Below are positions 9,209 to 17,651 of a stretch of DNA of 64,000 nucleotides, piece by piece. The DNA lies in contig NZ_GL892005.1 of the NCBI RefSeq assembly GCF_000213575.1, positions 653,995 through 717,994 of the forward strand, written 5' to 3'. Position 1 is the first letter of the stretch. Each line of letters starts with the position of its first letter. A program made the position numbers and the translations under genes. The DNA comes from Dysgonomonas mossii DSM 22836 (GTDB lineage Bacteria > Bacteroidota > Bacteroidia > Bacteroidales > Dysgonomonadaceae). The notes under the pieces are model-generated. The model had not been told where the DNA came from. It searched no databases and saw only the letters and a program-made list of their open reading frames with translations.

Positions 9209-9907
9209 TTAAAGGTCTAAAAACTCCACCTCTCCCGATTCAATGTGGTAAATAGCTCCCACTATTTGAATCTTTCCTTCTTTATATTTTTCTGATAATA
9301 TGGGAGTAGATTCTCTTAGCTGCTTTACTCCATGTATAACATTAGCCTTGATAGCCTTGTTGTACATATCCGAATCTTCAGTTTTAAAGAGTTCATTTTC
9401 TTCTTCTTCACTGTCTAACCTATCTATAATAGATTTTATGTGACCTAGCTTTTCGCCATGTTCGGCATGTATATGTTCCTTATTGTGCTTAATATCCATG
9501 AATGCTTTCACTGCACCACAACTAGTATGTCCTAATACAACTATAAGTGTTGAGCCAAGATGTTCGGCGGCATATTCGATACTACCTTCTTCAAAGTCAG
9601 CCATAACATTACCGGCTGTTCGGATCGAAAATAGATCGCCAAGCCCTTGATCGAATATAATCTCAGGGGAGACGCGAGAGTCAGAGCAACTGACAATGAC
9701 CGCAAAAGGCTGTTGCCCGCTTTTTAGTTCGTCAACTCTAGCCATATCCTGATGTTGATGCAATAGAGTACTTGATACAAAACGGAGGTTTCCTTCTTTA
9801 AGCAGAGTTAAAGGGCTTTGATCTGCATCTTGAGCATAAGCAGAAACTGTAATCAAACAGAGCGTTACAGCTGTTAAAGTTAATTTTAGATAGTTTACAA
9901 TTTTCAT
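9209..9907 (-). CDS. Exported beta-class carbonic anhydrase
   Basis: A 232-residue enzyme interconverting carbon dioxide and bicarbonate. Zinc ligands of the beta class are visible: Cys74, with Asp76 and Arg78 in CSDSR, then His127 and Cys130 in GHTSCGAVKAF. A clear signal peptide (residues 1-25, cleavage after AYA) directs it to the periplasm, which is less common than the cytoplasmic form. The gene is convergent with the TPR lipoprotein gene and shares its terminator; no operon partners. Confidence 0.92.
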   Translation of the reverse strand: MKIVNYLKLTLTAVTLCLITVSAYAQDADQSPLTLLKEGNLRFVSSTLLHQHQDMARVDELKSGQQPFAVIVSCSDSRVSPEIIFDQGLGDLFSIRTAGNVMADFEEGSIEYAAEHLGSTLIVVLGHTSCGAVKAFMDIKHNKEHIHAEHGEKLGHIKSIIDRLDSEEEENELFKTEDSDMYNKAIKANVIHGVKQLRESTPILSEKYKEGKIQIVGAIYHIESGEVEFLDL

Positions 9908-10106
9908 AGATGTTATGTATGTTAAAAAAATCGGGTAAAAGTATATAAAGATTCGACTTATAATTCTTTTTGATTATAGAAATATTAATACTTCATTGTT
10001 AAATATTATGAATAGGTAAGAGCTAAATAGAGCCATCTGAAAATTTAATAAATACGAGAATTCTAAAAGAAAATAAACTACCTTTATTGAAAATAAAACA
10101 AAAACT

Positions 10107-11060
10107 ATGAAATATAACTTTTGCGGAAACAGTGGGTTGCAGCTTCCTGAAATCTCGTTAGGACTGTGGCATAATTTCGGAGATGTAGATGATTTTGAAA
10201 TGGCTACATCTATGATTTTACACGCTTTTGATAGTGGTATTACACATTTTGACTTAGCTAACAACTACGGCCCACCTCCCGGCAGTGCAGAAGCTAATTT
10301 TGGAAAAGTGTTAGCTAAAGAGCTTAAAGGGCACCGCGACGAGCTTATTATATCATCAAAAGCAGGTCATTTGATGTGGAATGGTCCTTATGGCGATGGC
10401 GGTTCGCGAAAGTATATTATGGCAAGTATTGATCAGAGCCTGAAACGTACCGGCTTGGACTATTTTGATATATTTTACTCTCATCGGTATGATCCTCAAA
10501 CTCCGATAGAAGAAACGATGCAAGCCTTAGTCGATATCGTTCGCCAAGGAAAAGCATTGTATGTAGGTGTATCAAAATATCCTCCTCAGCAGTTGATAAA
10601 GGCTTATGAAATATTGAAGTCACAGAATGTGCCTTGTTTGATTTATCAGGACAAGTATAGTATGCTTGTTCGTAATCCTGAGATAGAGCATATGGCTATC
10701 AATAAAGACTACGGAGTAGGATTTATTGCATTCTCTCCATTAGCGCAAGGGTTGCTTACGAATAAGTACCTGCATGGTATTCCTGAAACATCCCGAGCTC
10801 ACAAAAGCCATGGTTTTTTGCAGGAAAGTGAAATTACTCAGGATGTGATAAAACAGGTTTCTGCATTGAATGACTTGGCTCTACAACGTGGTCAGACTTT
10901 AGCCGAAATGGCCTTAGCGTGGCTGTTGCATAACGAACAGGTTACATCCGTTATAATTGGTACAAGTTCTTTGAATCAGTTGAAAGATAATCTGAAGGCA
11001 AAAGATAATGCAAACTTTTCCGCCGAAGAGTTGATGTTGATAGAGAAAATACTGAAGTAA
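10107..11060 (+). CDS. Aldo/keto reductase
   Basis: A 317-residue NAD(P)H-dependent reductase of the AKR superfamily, YghZ/L-glyceraldehyde-3-phosphate reductase-like in its length and motifs. The start LQLPEISLGLWHNFGD, the catalytic Asp and Tyr in HFDLANNYGPPPGSAE, the catalytic Lys in IISSKAG and His in FYSHRYDP form the AKR tetrad, and the C-terminal VTSVIIGTSSLNQLKDNL binds the cofactor. No signal peptide. Substrate not determinable from sequence. Monocistronic. Confidence 0.9.
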   Translation: MKYNFCGNSGLQLPEISLGLWHNFGDVDDFEMATSMILHAFDSGITHFDLANNYGPPPGSAEANFGKVLAKELKGHRDELIISSKAGHLMWNGPYGDGGSRKYIMASIDQSLKRTGLDYFDIFYSHRYDPQTPIEETMQALVDIVRQGKALYVGVSKYPPQQLIKAYEILKSQNVPCLIYQDKYSMLVRNPEIEHMAINKDYGVGFIAFSPLAQGLLTNKYLHGIPETSRAHKSHGFLQESEITQDVIKQVSALNDLALQRGQTLAEMALAWLLHNEQVTSVIIGTSSLNQLKDNLKAKDNANFSAEELMLIEKILK

Positions 11061-11081
11061 AAAACATCAGTTTGTAATGAT

Positions 11082-11117
11082 AAAAAAAGGATATATTATC
11101 GTGATATATCCTTTTTT
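11082..11117 (+). terminator. Intrinsic terminator after the aldo/keto reductase gene
   Basis: GGATATAT (11089-11096) pairs with ATATATCC (11104-11111) around a 7-base loop, with A7 before and T6 after. It lies 21 bases beyond the stop codon and ends only about 18 bases before the next start. Confidence 0.75.
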
Positions 11118-11134
11118 AATTTTATCTTTAGTAT

Positions 11135-11902
11135 ATGAAAAAGACAGTTATAGTCCTGCTCTTTCTCTTCATTGCCGGAATAAGCTTTTCTCAGAATAAA
11201 GATAAATATCCTGTAGCGGTTTATAAGCTAATGAAGGCTTATCCCGAAAGCATTGTGGCTTTTGATAACTCTAATATTGTCTTAAAAGACGGACGAACTA
11301 TCAAATATAACGAAGGTGGAACGAAGGCTCACTCTGATCTGATGAACAGTTCTGATCTCGGCGATATCTTTACATATCCCTATATCAAAGGGAAGGTTGA
11401 GAATATTTCTAAGGATTATGATCCGGGACGAATAAGAAATGAAGAGCTCTTAACGTTAATGTATGGGTCTACTTCAGCGGAAGTACAAGCTAATTTGGTT
11501 ACCATCATGTGGTGTCCAAAACTAGTAAACCAGACTCTGAGTGTAACGAAGATAAATGGTGTTGCCAAGCAATTACAAAAAATCTCAGACGAATTAGATA
11601 AGCATCCCGAATTGCGAGAATACCTGTATAGTTCGGGGGTATTTAACTGGCGAAAAATAAGAGGGACAAACAGGTTGAGCAGCCATAGTTTTGGTACTGC
11701 TATTGATCTGAATGTGAAATATTCAAACTACTGGCAATGGGACTGTCGTTGTAAATCAGAGGACGCAACTTTACAGTATAAGAACAGAATACCGCAAATT
11801 ATAGTCGATATATTCGAGAAGCATGGATTTATTTGGGGAGGCAAATGGTATCATTATGATACAATGCACTTTGAATATCGACCAGAACTTCTTATCGACT
11901 GA
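11135..11902 (+). CDS. Exported M15-family (VanY-like) peptidase
   Basis: A 255-residue protein with a signal peptide ending ISFSQ. The C-terminal half carries the M15 zinc site: SHSFGTAIDLN provides His and Asp, and WYHYDTMHFEYRPELL provides the general base and last His. Enzymes of this family cut peptidoglycan stem peptides (D-alanyl-D-alanine carboxypeptidase or endopeptidase activity), so the product should remodel the cell wall in the periplasm. Its start lies about 18 bases after the previous terminator, so its own promoter must overlap that hairpin. The catalytic fold is clear, the exact bond cleaved is not. Confidence 0.85.
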   Translation: MKKTVIVLLFLFIAGISFSQNKDKYPVAVYKLMKAYPESIVAFDNSNIVLKDGRTIKYNEGGTKAHSDLMNSSDLGDIFTYPYIKGKVENISKDYDPGRIRNEELLTLMYGSTSAEVQANLVTIMWCPKLVNQTLSVTKINGVAKQLQKISDELDKHPELREYLYSSGVFNWRKIRGTNRLSSHSFGTAIDLNVKYSNYWQWDCRCKSEDATLQYKNRIPQIIVDIFEKHGFIWGGKWYHYDTMHFEYRPELLID

Positions 11903-11939
11903 GACTATCCAACCGAAAACAACAAGTGTTTTAAAACGA

Positions 11940-11972
11940 GAAAGCGCTCTAACCTTAAGTTAGAGCGCTTTT
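11940..11972. terminator. Bidirectional terminator between M15 peptidase gene and aspS
   Basis: AAAGCGCTCTAAC (11941-11953) and GTTAGAGCGCTTT (11959-11971) form a perfect 13-bp stem with a 5-base loop between two convergent genes. Confidence 0.8.
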
Positions 11973-11992
11973 GATCTATATAGGATATACTT

Positions 11993-13747
11993 TTATTCCT
12001 TTATTTCTACTTTCAAATTCAGCTCCTCAAGTTGAGCCGGGTCAAGAGTTGCCGGAGCATCTATCATCATATCACGTCCCGAGTTATTCTTAGGGAATGC
12101 AATACAGTCACGAATGCTATCCAATCCTGCAAACAATGATACCAAACGATCTAAACCAAAAGCCAAACCGGCATGAGGTGGCGCTCCATATTTGAATGCA
12201 TTCATCAGGAAGCCAAACTGAGCCTGAGCTTTTTCTTCAGTGAAGCCAAGTATTTGGAACATCTTATTCTGTAGCTGACTGTTGAAGATACGTACAGATC
12301 CTCCCCCTACTTCTACGCCGTTGATTACCATGTCATAAGCATTGGCGCGGACTACTCCCGGATCACTATCGAGCAAAGCAATATCTTCTTCTTTAGGACT
12401 TGTAAACGGATGGTGTTTTGCGAAATAACGTCCAAGTTCTTCATCTTTCTCTAACAGAGGGAAGTCTATTACCCATAAGCAGTTAAACTGGTTCTTGTCT
12501 CTTAGTCCAAGCTGTTCAGCGACTTCAAGTCGGAGTTCTCCCAACTGTTTTTGCGCCTTCTCAGTCTCACCACAGATAATTAGTATAAGGTCTCCGGGCT
12601 CTGCCTGACAGCGTTCTGCCCACTTCTTCAAATCCTCAGGATTATAGAACTTATCTACAGAAGATTTTAATGAGCCATCCGCCTCATAGCGGGCATAGAC
12701 AAGCCCTTTTGCTCCTATCTGCGGACGTTTTACATAGTCAGTCAGAGCATCAATCTGCTTACGGGTATATGAAGCTGCTCCTTTAGCGCAAATAGCTCCT
12801 ACGTATTCAGATGAATCGAATACGACAAAATCTTTACCTTCTGTCAAGTCTTTTATTTCTACGAATTCCATACCAAAACGTGTATCCGGCTTATCAGAAC
12901 CGTAATACTTCATGGCATGCGCATAAGTCATACGAGGAAAATCAGGAATATCAATTCCCTTTACAACTTTGAACAGATGCTTTGTTAATCCTTCAAACAT
13001 ATTCAGCACATCCTCCTGATTAACATACGACATTTCACAGTCGATCTGAGTAAATTCAGGTTGACGGTCTGCTCTCAAGTCTTCGTCACGGAAACATTTA
13101 ACGATCTGGAAATATCGATCAAATCCCGAAACCATCAATAGCTGTTTGAATAATTGCGGCGATTGTGGCAGTGCATAAAATTCACCCGGATTCATACGAG
13201 ATGGTACAACAAAGTCACGTGCCCCCTCGGGAGTGGAACCAATAAGAACAGGTGTTTCTACCTCAAGGAATTGACGCTCGTCTAAATAACGGCGTGTTTC
13301 GAATGCTATTTTGTGACGAAGTTCAAGATTTTTTCTTACCACATCGCGACGCAAATCGAGATATCGGTATTTCATTCTTAAATCATCGCCCCCATCAGTA
13401 TTGTCTTCTATTGTAAATGGTGGAGTATCTGATGTATTTAAAATTACAAGTTCGTTAACGATAATCTCAATATCGCCGGTCGACCTGTTGGGGTTCTTAC
13501 TCGAACGCTCTTCTACGTTACCTGTCACCTGCAATACGTATTCGCGACCTATTTTATTCGCTCGCTCGTACAAGTCGGCATTTATATCTTTACTGAATGA
13601 CAATTGAGTAATACCATAACGGTCGCGGAGATCGATAAATGTGACTCCACCACCAAGCTTGCGAACAGCGTTTACCCATCCGGCTAACGTTACTTCTTTG
13701 TTAACATCTGCAAGAGTTAATTCTCCGCACGTATGATTCCTATACAT
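11993..13747 (-). CDS. aspS: Aspartyl-tRNA synthetase
   Basis: A 584-residue class II aminoacyl-tRNA synthetase of the bacterial type. The N-terminal anticodon-binding OB fold begins at [16 protein letters not shown], motif 2 is in the [20 protein letters not shown] region, the bacterial GAD insertion domain follows in the middle, and motif 3 is [15 protein letters not shown]. The enzyme charges tRNA-Asp with aspartate. It lies 19 bp after a small ABM-domain gene and is probably co-transcribed with it. Confidence 0.97.
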   Translation of the reverse strand: MYRNHTCGELTLADVNKEVTLAGWVNAVRKLGGGVTFIDLRDRYGITQLSFSKDINADLYERANKIGREYVLQVTGNVEERSSKNPNRSTGDIEIIVNELVILNTSDTPPFTIEDNTDGGDDLRMKYRYLDLRRDVVRKNLELRHKIAFETRRYLDERQFLEVETPVLIGSTPEGARDFVVPSRMNPGEFYALPQSPQLFKQLLMVSGFDRYFQIVKCFRDEDLRADRQPEFTQIDCEMSYVNQEDVLNMFEGLTKHLFKVVKGIDIPDFPRMTYAHAMKYYGSDKPDTRFGMEFVEIKDLTEGKDFVVFDSSEYVGAICAKGAASYTRKQIDALTDYVKRPQIGAKGLVYARYEADGSLKSSVDKFYNPEDLKKWAERCQAEPGDLILIICGETEKAQKQLGELRLEVAEQLGLRDKNQFNCLWVIDFPLLEKDEELGRYFAKHHPFTSPKEEDIALLDSDPGVVRANAYDMVINGVEVGGGSVRIFNSQLQNKMFQILGFTEEKAQAQFGFLMNAFKYGAPPHAGLAFGLDRLVSLFAGLDSIRDCIAFPKNNSGRDMMIDAPATLDPAQLEELNLKVEIKE

Positions 13748-13766
13748 ATATATTATTTGATGATAT

Positions 13767-14057
13767 TTAATACACTTTTTTGATTATATCTACAGACAGA
13801 CTTTCCACTTTTCCTTCTATAGCTTTTACAAAAGCCTTGAAATGATCGGTGTTATTGTGCTCGTCTATTGCAGCTTGAGATTTCCAACTTTCCAGAATTG
13901 TATACTTTAAAGGATTCTTTACATCTTGATGCAAATCGTATGAGATATTCCCATCTTCTTTACGTGTGCCATCTACTACATTTTGAAACGCTTTTTCCAA
14001 TTCGTTCTGAAATTCGGCTTTAACTACAATTACAGCAACAATTCTCAATTCTGTCAT
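13767..14057 (-). CDS. Antibiotic biosynthesis monooxygenase (ABM) domain protein, cytoplasmic
   Basis: A 96-residue single-domain ferredoxin-like ABM protein, YgiN-like. Key pattern: start [21 protein letters not shown], then [17 protein letters not shown], then [21 protein letters not shown]. The family includes quinol monooxygenases; no substrate can be assigned. No signal peptide. A longer lipoprotein relative lies just upstream on the same strand (14312-14725), sharing near-identical core motifs, so the two look like a tandem duplication with different locations. It precedes aspS by 19 bp. Confidence 0.85.
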   Translation of the reverse strand: MTELRIVAVIVVKAEFQNELEKAFQNVVDGTRKEDGNISYDLHQDVKNPLKYTILESWKSQAAIDEHNNTDHFKAFVKAIEGKVESLSVDIIKKVY

Positions 14058-14081
14058 AGCTTTTATTCTTTTATAATCTTT

Positions 14082-14139
14082 AAGGTTACAAAAGTAACAA
14101 AAGTAACAGATATAAGTATATTTTCTGTTTGTTACTTTT
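14082..14139 (-). repeat. Intergenic repeat element, copy B
   Basis: On the minus strand the element reads GTAACA (14135-14130), a 21-base spacer, TGTTAC (14108-14103), then 9-base direct repeats continuing at 14098 and 14089. This is the architecture of copies A (4815) and C (55119) with GTTAC replacing GTCAC. Two of the iterons include TACTTTTG, which resembles a -7 promoter element facing the ABM gene at 14057. Confidence 0.45.
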
Positions 14140-14311
14140 CTTGTCTCGCTTTGTTTTTATGTGTTTTGAGACATCAAATATTTACTCTATTCCTTCTGTA
14201 TCGCTTCTTATTTGTCAACTACGTATATGTTATATCAAAGATCTTTATATTAGACAATCTTGTTATCTAAAAATACAAATCTAAGATATCTATAATGGAA
14301 GAGGTCGGTGA

Positions 14312-14725
14312 TTAATATACCAACTTTAAAATGCTTACTTCCGATCTTTCTATCATCCCTTTCGACGCTTCTTTAAATGTTTTAAAGTGCTCGGTGTTAT
14401 TGTGATAATCAATAGCTGCCTGAGATTTCCATTCTTCAAGCATTACAAACTTTGTAGAGTCGCTAATATCTTGATGCAGATTATAACTGATACAGCCATC
14501 TTCTTCTTGGCTACCCTGAACCAATGTCTGAAAAATGGGTAAAATTTCTTTTATAGCCTCCGGTTTAATGGTCATTATTGCAACTATTTTGAGCTCATCT
14601 CCTGTTCTTTCGTCTTCCATATCCGATTTTATTACAATAGTATCGTCTTGTCCTGTCTGCGTCTTATGTGTACAGCCGGCCATTAGGATTAATCCTAATA
14701 ATAAAGGGAATACAATTTTTTTCAT
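14312..14725 (-). CDS. ABM-domain lipoprotein
   Basis: A 137-residue lipoprotein: lipobox LILMAGC with Cys18, an acidic linker of about 25 residues, and then an ABM domain ([55 protein letters not shown]) closely related to the cytoplasmic 13767-14057 protein. Export of this fold is unusual; it places the possible monooxygenase in the periplasm or outer membrane. It is followed by a 254-base gap containing repeat copy B, so co-transcription with the downstream paralogue is uncertain. Confidence 0.8.
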   Translation of the reverse strand: MKKIVFPLLLGLILMAGCTHKTQTGQDDTIVIKSDMEDERTGDELKIVAIMTIKPEAIKEILPIFQTLVQGSQEEDGCISYNLHQDISDSTKFVMLEEWKSQAAIDYHNNTEHFKTFKEASKGMIERSEVSILKLVY

Positions 14726-14799
14726 AATCTATTTTATGTTTATAGTTCTGTTTTTATCTTTCAGAAATTTATACTTAAGCCTTTCCTTCGTTGAACTTA

Positions 14800-15306
14800 T
14801 TATTTAAGTTTCTTTCTTATTTCTTCTTCTAATTTACCTTTCTCTATCGATTTTTCTAACTTCTCCACGCTCGCATCTTTTTTCAGATATCCTCTGTTTT
14901 TTCTATAAAACGCTGCAACCGTTTCTAAAGCGGCTTTTGTGCATAGGACATTATCTTTCGAGTAGTTGTTATCAAAAGAGTATCTAGTCCAACCCAGCAT
15001 AAAAGGCATTAATAGTTCTGGATTAACTTTTATGAAATCTACAACTCGGCTATCTACCCCCACACTAACATTTGGTGTGCCTGTAAGCCATGCTATAAAA
15101 AAAGCATTTGCCTCTTGTCTTTTAATAGGCTCTTTTCCTAATGGTGTATCCAATAACCAGCTTATAGTCTCTTTCACTTGAGGTTCGTATGCAGCATAAG
15201 CGTCTTTACTCTCAAATTTATAATTTTTAGGAACTTCATATTCCTGAGCCAACAAACTTGTGGTTAAAAGCGTAAATGCAGCAAAGAGTAACAGATGTCT
15301 TTTCAT
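14800..15306 (-). CDS. Conserved secreted protein of unknown function
   Basis: A 168-residue protein with a signal peptide (residues 1-20, LLTTSLLAQ). The mature part is mainly helical with the conserved-looking stretch EPIKRQEANAFFIAWLTGTPNV and a highly charged C-terminal helix (VEKLEKSIEKGKLEEEIRKK), probably a coiled coil. No enzyme motif is seen. A -7 element CAAATATA (plus-strand view, 15335-15342) lies about 30 bases upstream of the start. I do not recognise a named family. Confidence 0.65.
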   Translation of the reverse strand: MKRHLLLFAAFTLLTTSLLAQEYEVPKNYKFESKDAYAAYEPQVKETISWLLDTPLGKEPIKRQEANAFFIAWLTGTPNVSVGVDSRVVDFIKVNPELLMPFMLGWTRYSFDNNYSKDNVLCTKAALETVAAFYRKNRGYLKKDASVEKLEKSIEKGKLEEEIRKKLK

Positions 15307-15678
15307 AATGATTAGTGTTTAATAGATTTCTATACAAATATATGCAATGACGTTAATAGAAAATATTCGAAAGCTAAAAAACTTTCTTTTTTCATATAAC
15401 ATTTCAATTTATTGTTCAATTCTTATATACTTTTTGTTGTCTTCTATTCTGTCATAGAGATATAAAGAGTCTCTTTTTTATTTTCGTATCAGTCAACATG
15501 ATGACAAGTAAGACTGCATTTGATATACTCTGGTCTTATTGTTAAATATTCTTTCTGTATTTGTAAGTTTGGTAAATTTATTCTTTATTTGCATCATTAA
15601 CATAGTTTTATTTATAAACCTCAAAAAATCAACGCCTATAGAATAGACATTACTCTAAATTTTTAAATATAAGAGATA
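15307..15678. other. Divergent intergenic region upstream of the sigma-factor gene
   Basis: A 372-base AT-rich gap. It holds a minus-strand -7 element (15342-15335) for the secreted protein and a plus-strand TAAGTTTG (15564-15571) that could be the -7 element of the sigma-factor gene, with ATTG at 15538-15541, 22 bases upstream, slightly too far for a standard -33. No gene is seen. Confidence 0.45.
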
Positions 15679-16269
15679 ATGGAAACATTAATTACGATGA
15701 CTGATGAACAATTGGTCTGTGATTATTCTAACGGCAACAATCTTGCTTTTGATATTCTATTGGAACGTCATAAAAGAAGTGTATATAATTACATTTTTTT
15801 TACTGTACGTAATAGGGAACTTGCAGAAGATATTTTCCAAGAAACATTTATAAAAGCAATCGTTACTATCAAGCAGGGACGTTATACCGAATCGGGTAAG
15901 TTTCGTGCATGGATTTCTCGGATAGCTCATAATCTGATTATTGACCATTTCCGTCAGGAGAAAAACGAAAATACGGTATCAAATGATGAGGCTCCGGTTG
16001 ACTTATTAAATAACCCTACACTCTGTGACGGTACTATTGAGGACGAACTGATCAAGGTGCAAATAACATCTGATATTAGAAAGTTAATATCTTTCTTGCC
16101 TGAAAATCAGCGCGAAGTTTTAGAAATGCGCTATTACCAAGATCTTAGTTTTAAAGAAATAGCAGACCAAACAGGGGTTAGCATCAATACGGCGTTGGGG
16201 CGTATGCGCTATGCTATTCTTAACATGCGCCGTATGGCAGAAGAAAATAACATTGTTCTTACGATGTAG
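15679..16269 (+). CDS. ECF-type sigma-70 family RNA polymerase sigma factor
   Basis: A 196-residue alternative sigma factor. Region 2 spans about residues 22-95 (FDILLERHKRSVYNYIFF, then AEDIFQETFIKAI and FRAWISRIAHNLIIDHFRQ), and region 4 about residues 135-190, with the helix-turn-helix LSFKEIADQTGVSINTALGRMRYA. It should redirect RNA polymerase to a specific set of promoters. No anti-sigma gene lies next to it: it is followed by a palindromic terminator and an opposed gene, so its control is not visible here. Confidence 0.92.
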   Translation: METLITMTDEQLVCDYSNGNNLAFDILLERHKRSVYNYIFFTVRNRELAEDIFQETFIKAIVTIKQGRYTESGKFRAWISRIAHNLIIDHFRQEKNENTVSNDEAPVDLLNNPTLCDGTIEDELIKVQITSDIRKLISFLPENQREVLEMRYYQDLSFKEIADQTGVSINTALGRMRYAILNMRRMAEENNIVLTM

Positions 16270-16354
16270 TATTTTATATTTTATTAAAGTAGTTTTTAAA
16301 GTGTGAAAAGAAAAAGATGTGTTATAAATATAAATGTTTGTGAAGCAATATATT

Positions 16355-16398
16355 AAAACAAAACAGGAGAAAGGTTAACCTTTCTCCTGTTTTGTTTT
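16355..16398. terminator. Perfect 44-bp palindromic bidirectional terminator
   Basis: Bases 16355-16376 are the exact reverse complement of 16377-16398, with the centre GGTTAACC. The A-rich left and T-rich right flanks suit termination of both the sigma-factor gene and the opposed DUF1573 gene. Confidence 0.8.
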
Positions 16399-16451
16399 AA
16401 TTCTTTTATAAGTTCTTAGCTGTTTATTGTACTATGCCGGAACTTATTATT

Positions 16452-16847
16452 TTATTTGTTGCGAATAACTTCTCCTTTGATACGAACTTTGTAAACCGAA
16501 TCAGGAACGTTTGTAAATACTGTAATTTCTTTAGTGAAAATTCCCGGACGACCTGTTGTCGAGTAAGTTACTTTTATTACCCCTGTTTTTCCCGGAAGGA
16601 CTGGTTCTTTTGTGTAGTCTGGGGTTGTGCATCCGCATGTTGTTTGTACGCGTTGGATTAGAAGAGGAGCAGTACCTGTGTTTTTGAACGTAAACTCGCA
16701 AGTCACAGAACCGGCACTTTCATCCACTTTTCCAAAGTCGTGTACATCTTTTGTAAAGACAGCCTTAGGAGCTTTATCTCCATTTTGAGCCATCATAAAG
16801 CTGGTAGATAATACCAAAGCCAATAGTATAAAACCAATCTTTTTCAT
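16452..16847 (-). CDS. DUF1573 domain secreted protein
   Basis: A 131-residue exported protein: signal peptide ending SFMMAQ, then one DUF1573 Ig-like domain with its hallmark HDFGKVDESAG start, FTFKNTGTAPLLI strand and the CGCT cysteine motif in TTCGCTTPDY. These domains are common in Bacteroidota periplasmic proteins; their partner is unknown. A -7 element in minus orientation (TAACTTTG, 16924-16917) lies about 70 bases upstream. Monocistronic with the palindromic terminator downstream. Confidence 0.88.
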   Translation of the reverse strand: MKKIGFILLALVLSTSFMMAQNGDKAPKAVFTKDVHDFGKVDESAGSVTCEFTFKNTGTAPLLIQRVQTTCGCTTPDYTKEPVLPGKTGVIKVTYSTTGRPGIFTKEITVFTNVPDSVYKVRIKGEVIRNK

Positions 16848-16973
16848 ATACCTAATTTTCTTTATTTTACTTTAAGTTATTAACTATGTAGTTAGGCATT
16901 AGCTATAACTGTCTTACAAAGTTAGTAATAAATATGACTATTTTTTAAGAATTTAGCAATATTTAGTATTGTA

Positions 16974-17651
16974 CTAATTATATATCCATAGCAGTAGAGG
17001 CTTTTTACTCTCTTTGAGTAAAGCATCACATTTGCGCATTATTTCATTATTTATTACAGGACATCCCTGACTCCAGCCTAATGGCAGATGTTTGGGGTAA
17101 ACTTCTTTATTCGCAACCGGATTGTGCGAATGAAGCACTATGATTCGTTTGAATGCATTGTTATTGGTCTTCTCTAAACCATGCAGTTTGTAGTGTACAT
17201 TTATACCCCAAGTGCTGTATGATCGTGCTCCTGTTTTATATTTACCTAATGAAGAAGAATAGCTGCCCTCAACGTTGCTGAATACGGGTTTAGACTGTGT
17301 ACTCTTCTGCCCGTATCCATGACAACAAAGACTCTCGTATTTTATGCTGTCTTTTGCAAAATCCCATACAAAGAAACGGTTCTTGCCCGAGTGTATACTG
17401 AAATCAATCAGTATACAATGCTTCGAGCTTAGCCCTTGTTGTTTACTATATACTTTGGCCTCATCTGCTTTTGCTTTAAGCCTTGCATAAAGTTTTTTTC
17501 TTTCTTCTTTCTTTTGTTTCGATTCCGAGGATTCTATTATTTCCGCTCCTTCGGTTTGTTTTGTCGATTTATTATTTGATTTGTAGCAAATGAAAGATAC
17601 AAAACCGGTAAAGAGCAATATTGCAGCTATTATCGGAAAATATGTTTTCAT
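16974..17651 (-). CDS. Murein L,D-transpeptidase catalytic domain family protein
   Basis: A 225-residue protein anchored by one N-terminal membrane helix (about 5-22) followed by a charged, probably coiled stretch (35-70). The catalytic domain carries His174 and His176 in VLHSHNPV and the nucleophile Cys197 in GWSQGCPVI, the S-x-G-C-P signature of L,D-transpeptidase-type enzymes. It likely forms or edits peptidoglycan cross-links, or attaches protein, in the periplasm. Its ATG overlaps the stop of the alpha-2-macroglobulin gene (ATGA), so translation is coupled and the two products probably act together. Confidence 0.85.
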   Translation of the reverse strand: MKTYFPIIAAILLFTGFVSFICYKSNNKSTKQTEGAEIIESSESKQKKEERKKLYARLKAKADEAKVYSKQQGLSSKHCILIDFSIHSGKNRFFVWDFAKDSIKYESLCCHGYGQKSTQSKPVFSNVEGSYSSSLGKYKTGARSYSTWGINVHYKLHGLEKTNNNAFKRIIVLHSHNPVANKEVYPKHLPLGWSQGCPVINNEIMRKCDALLKESKKPLLLWIYN

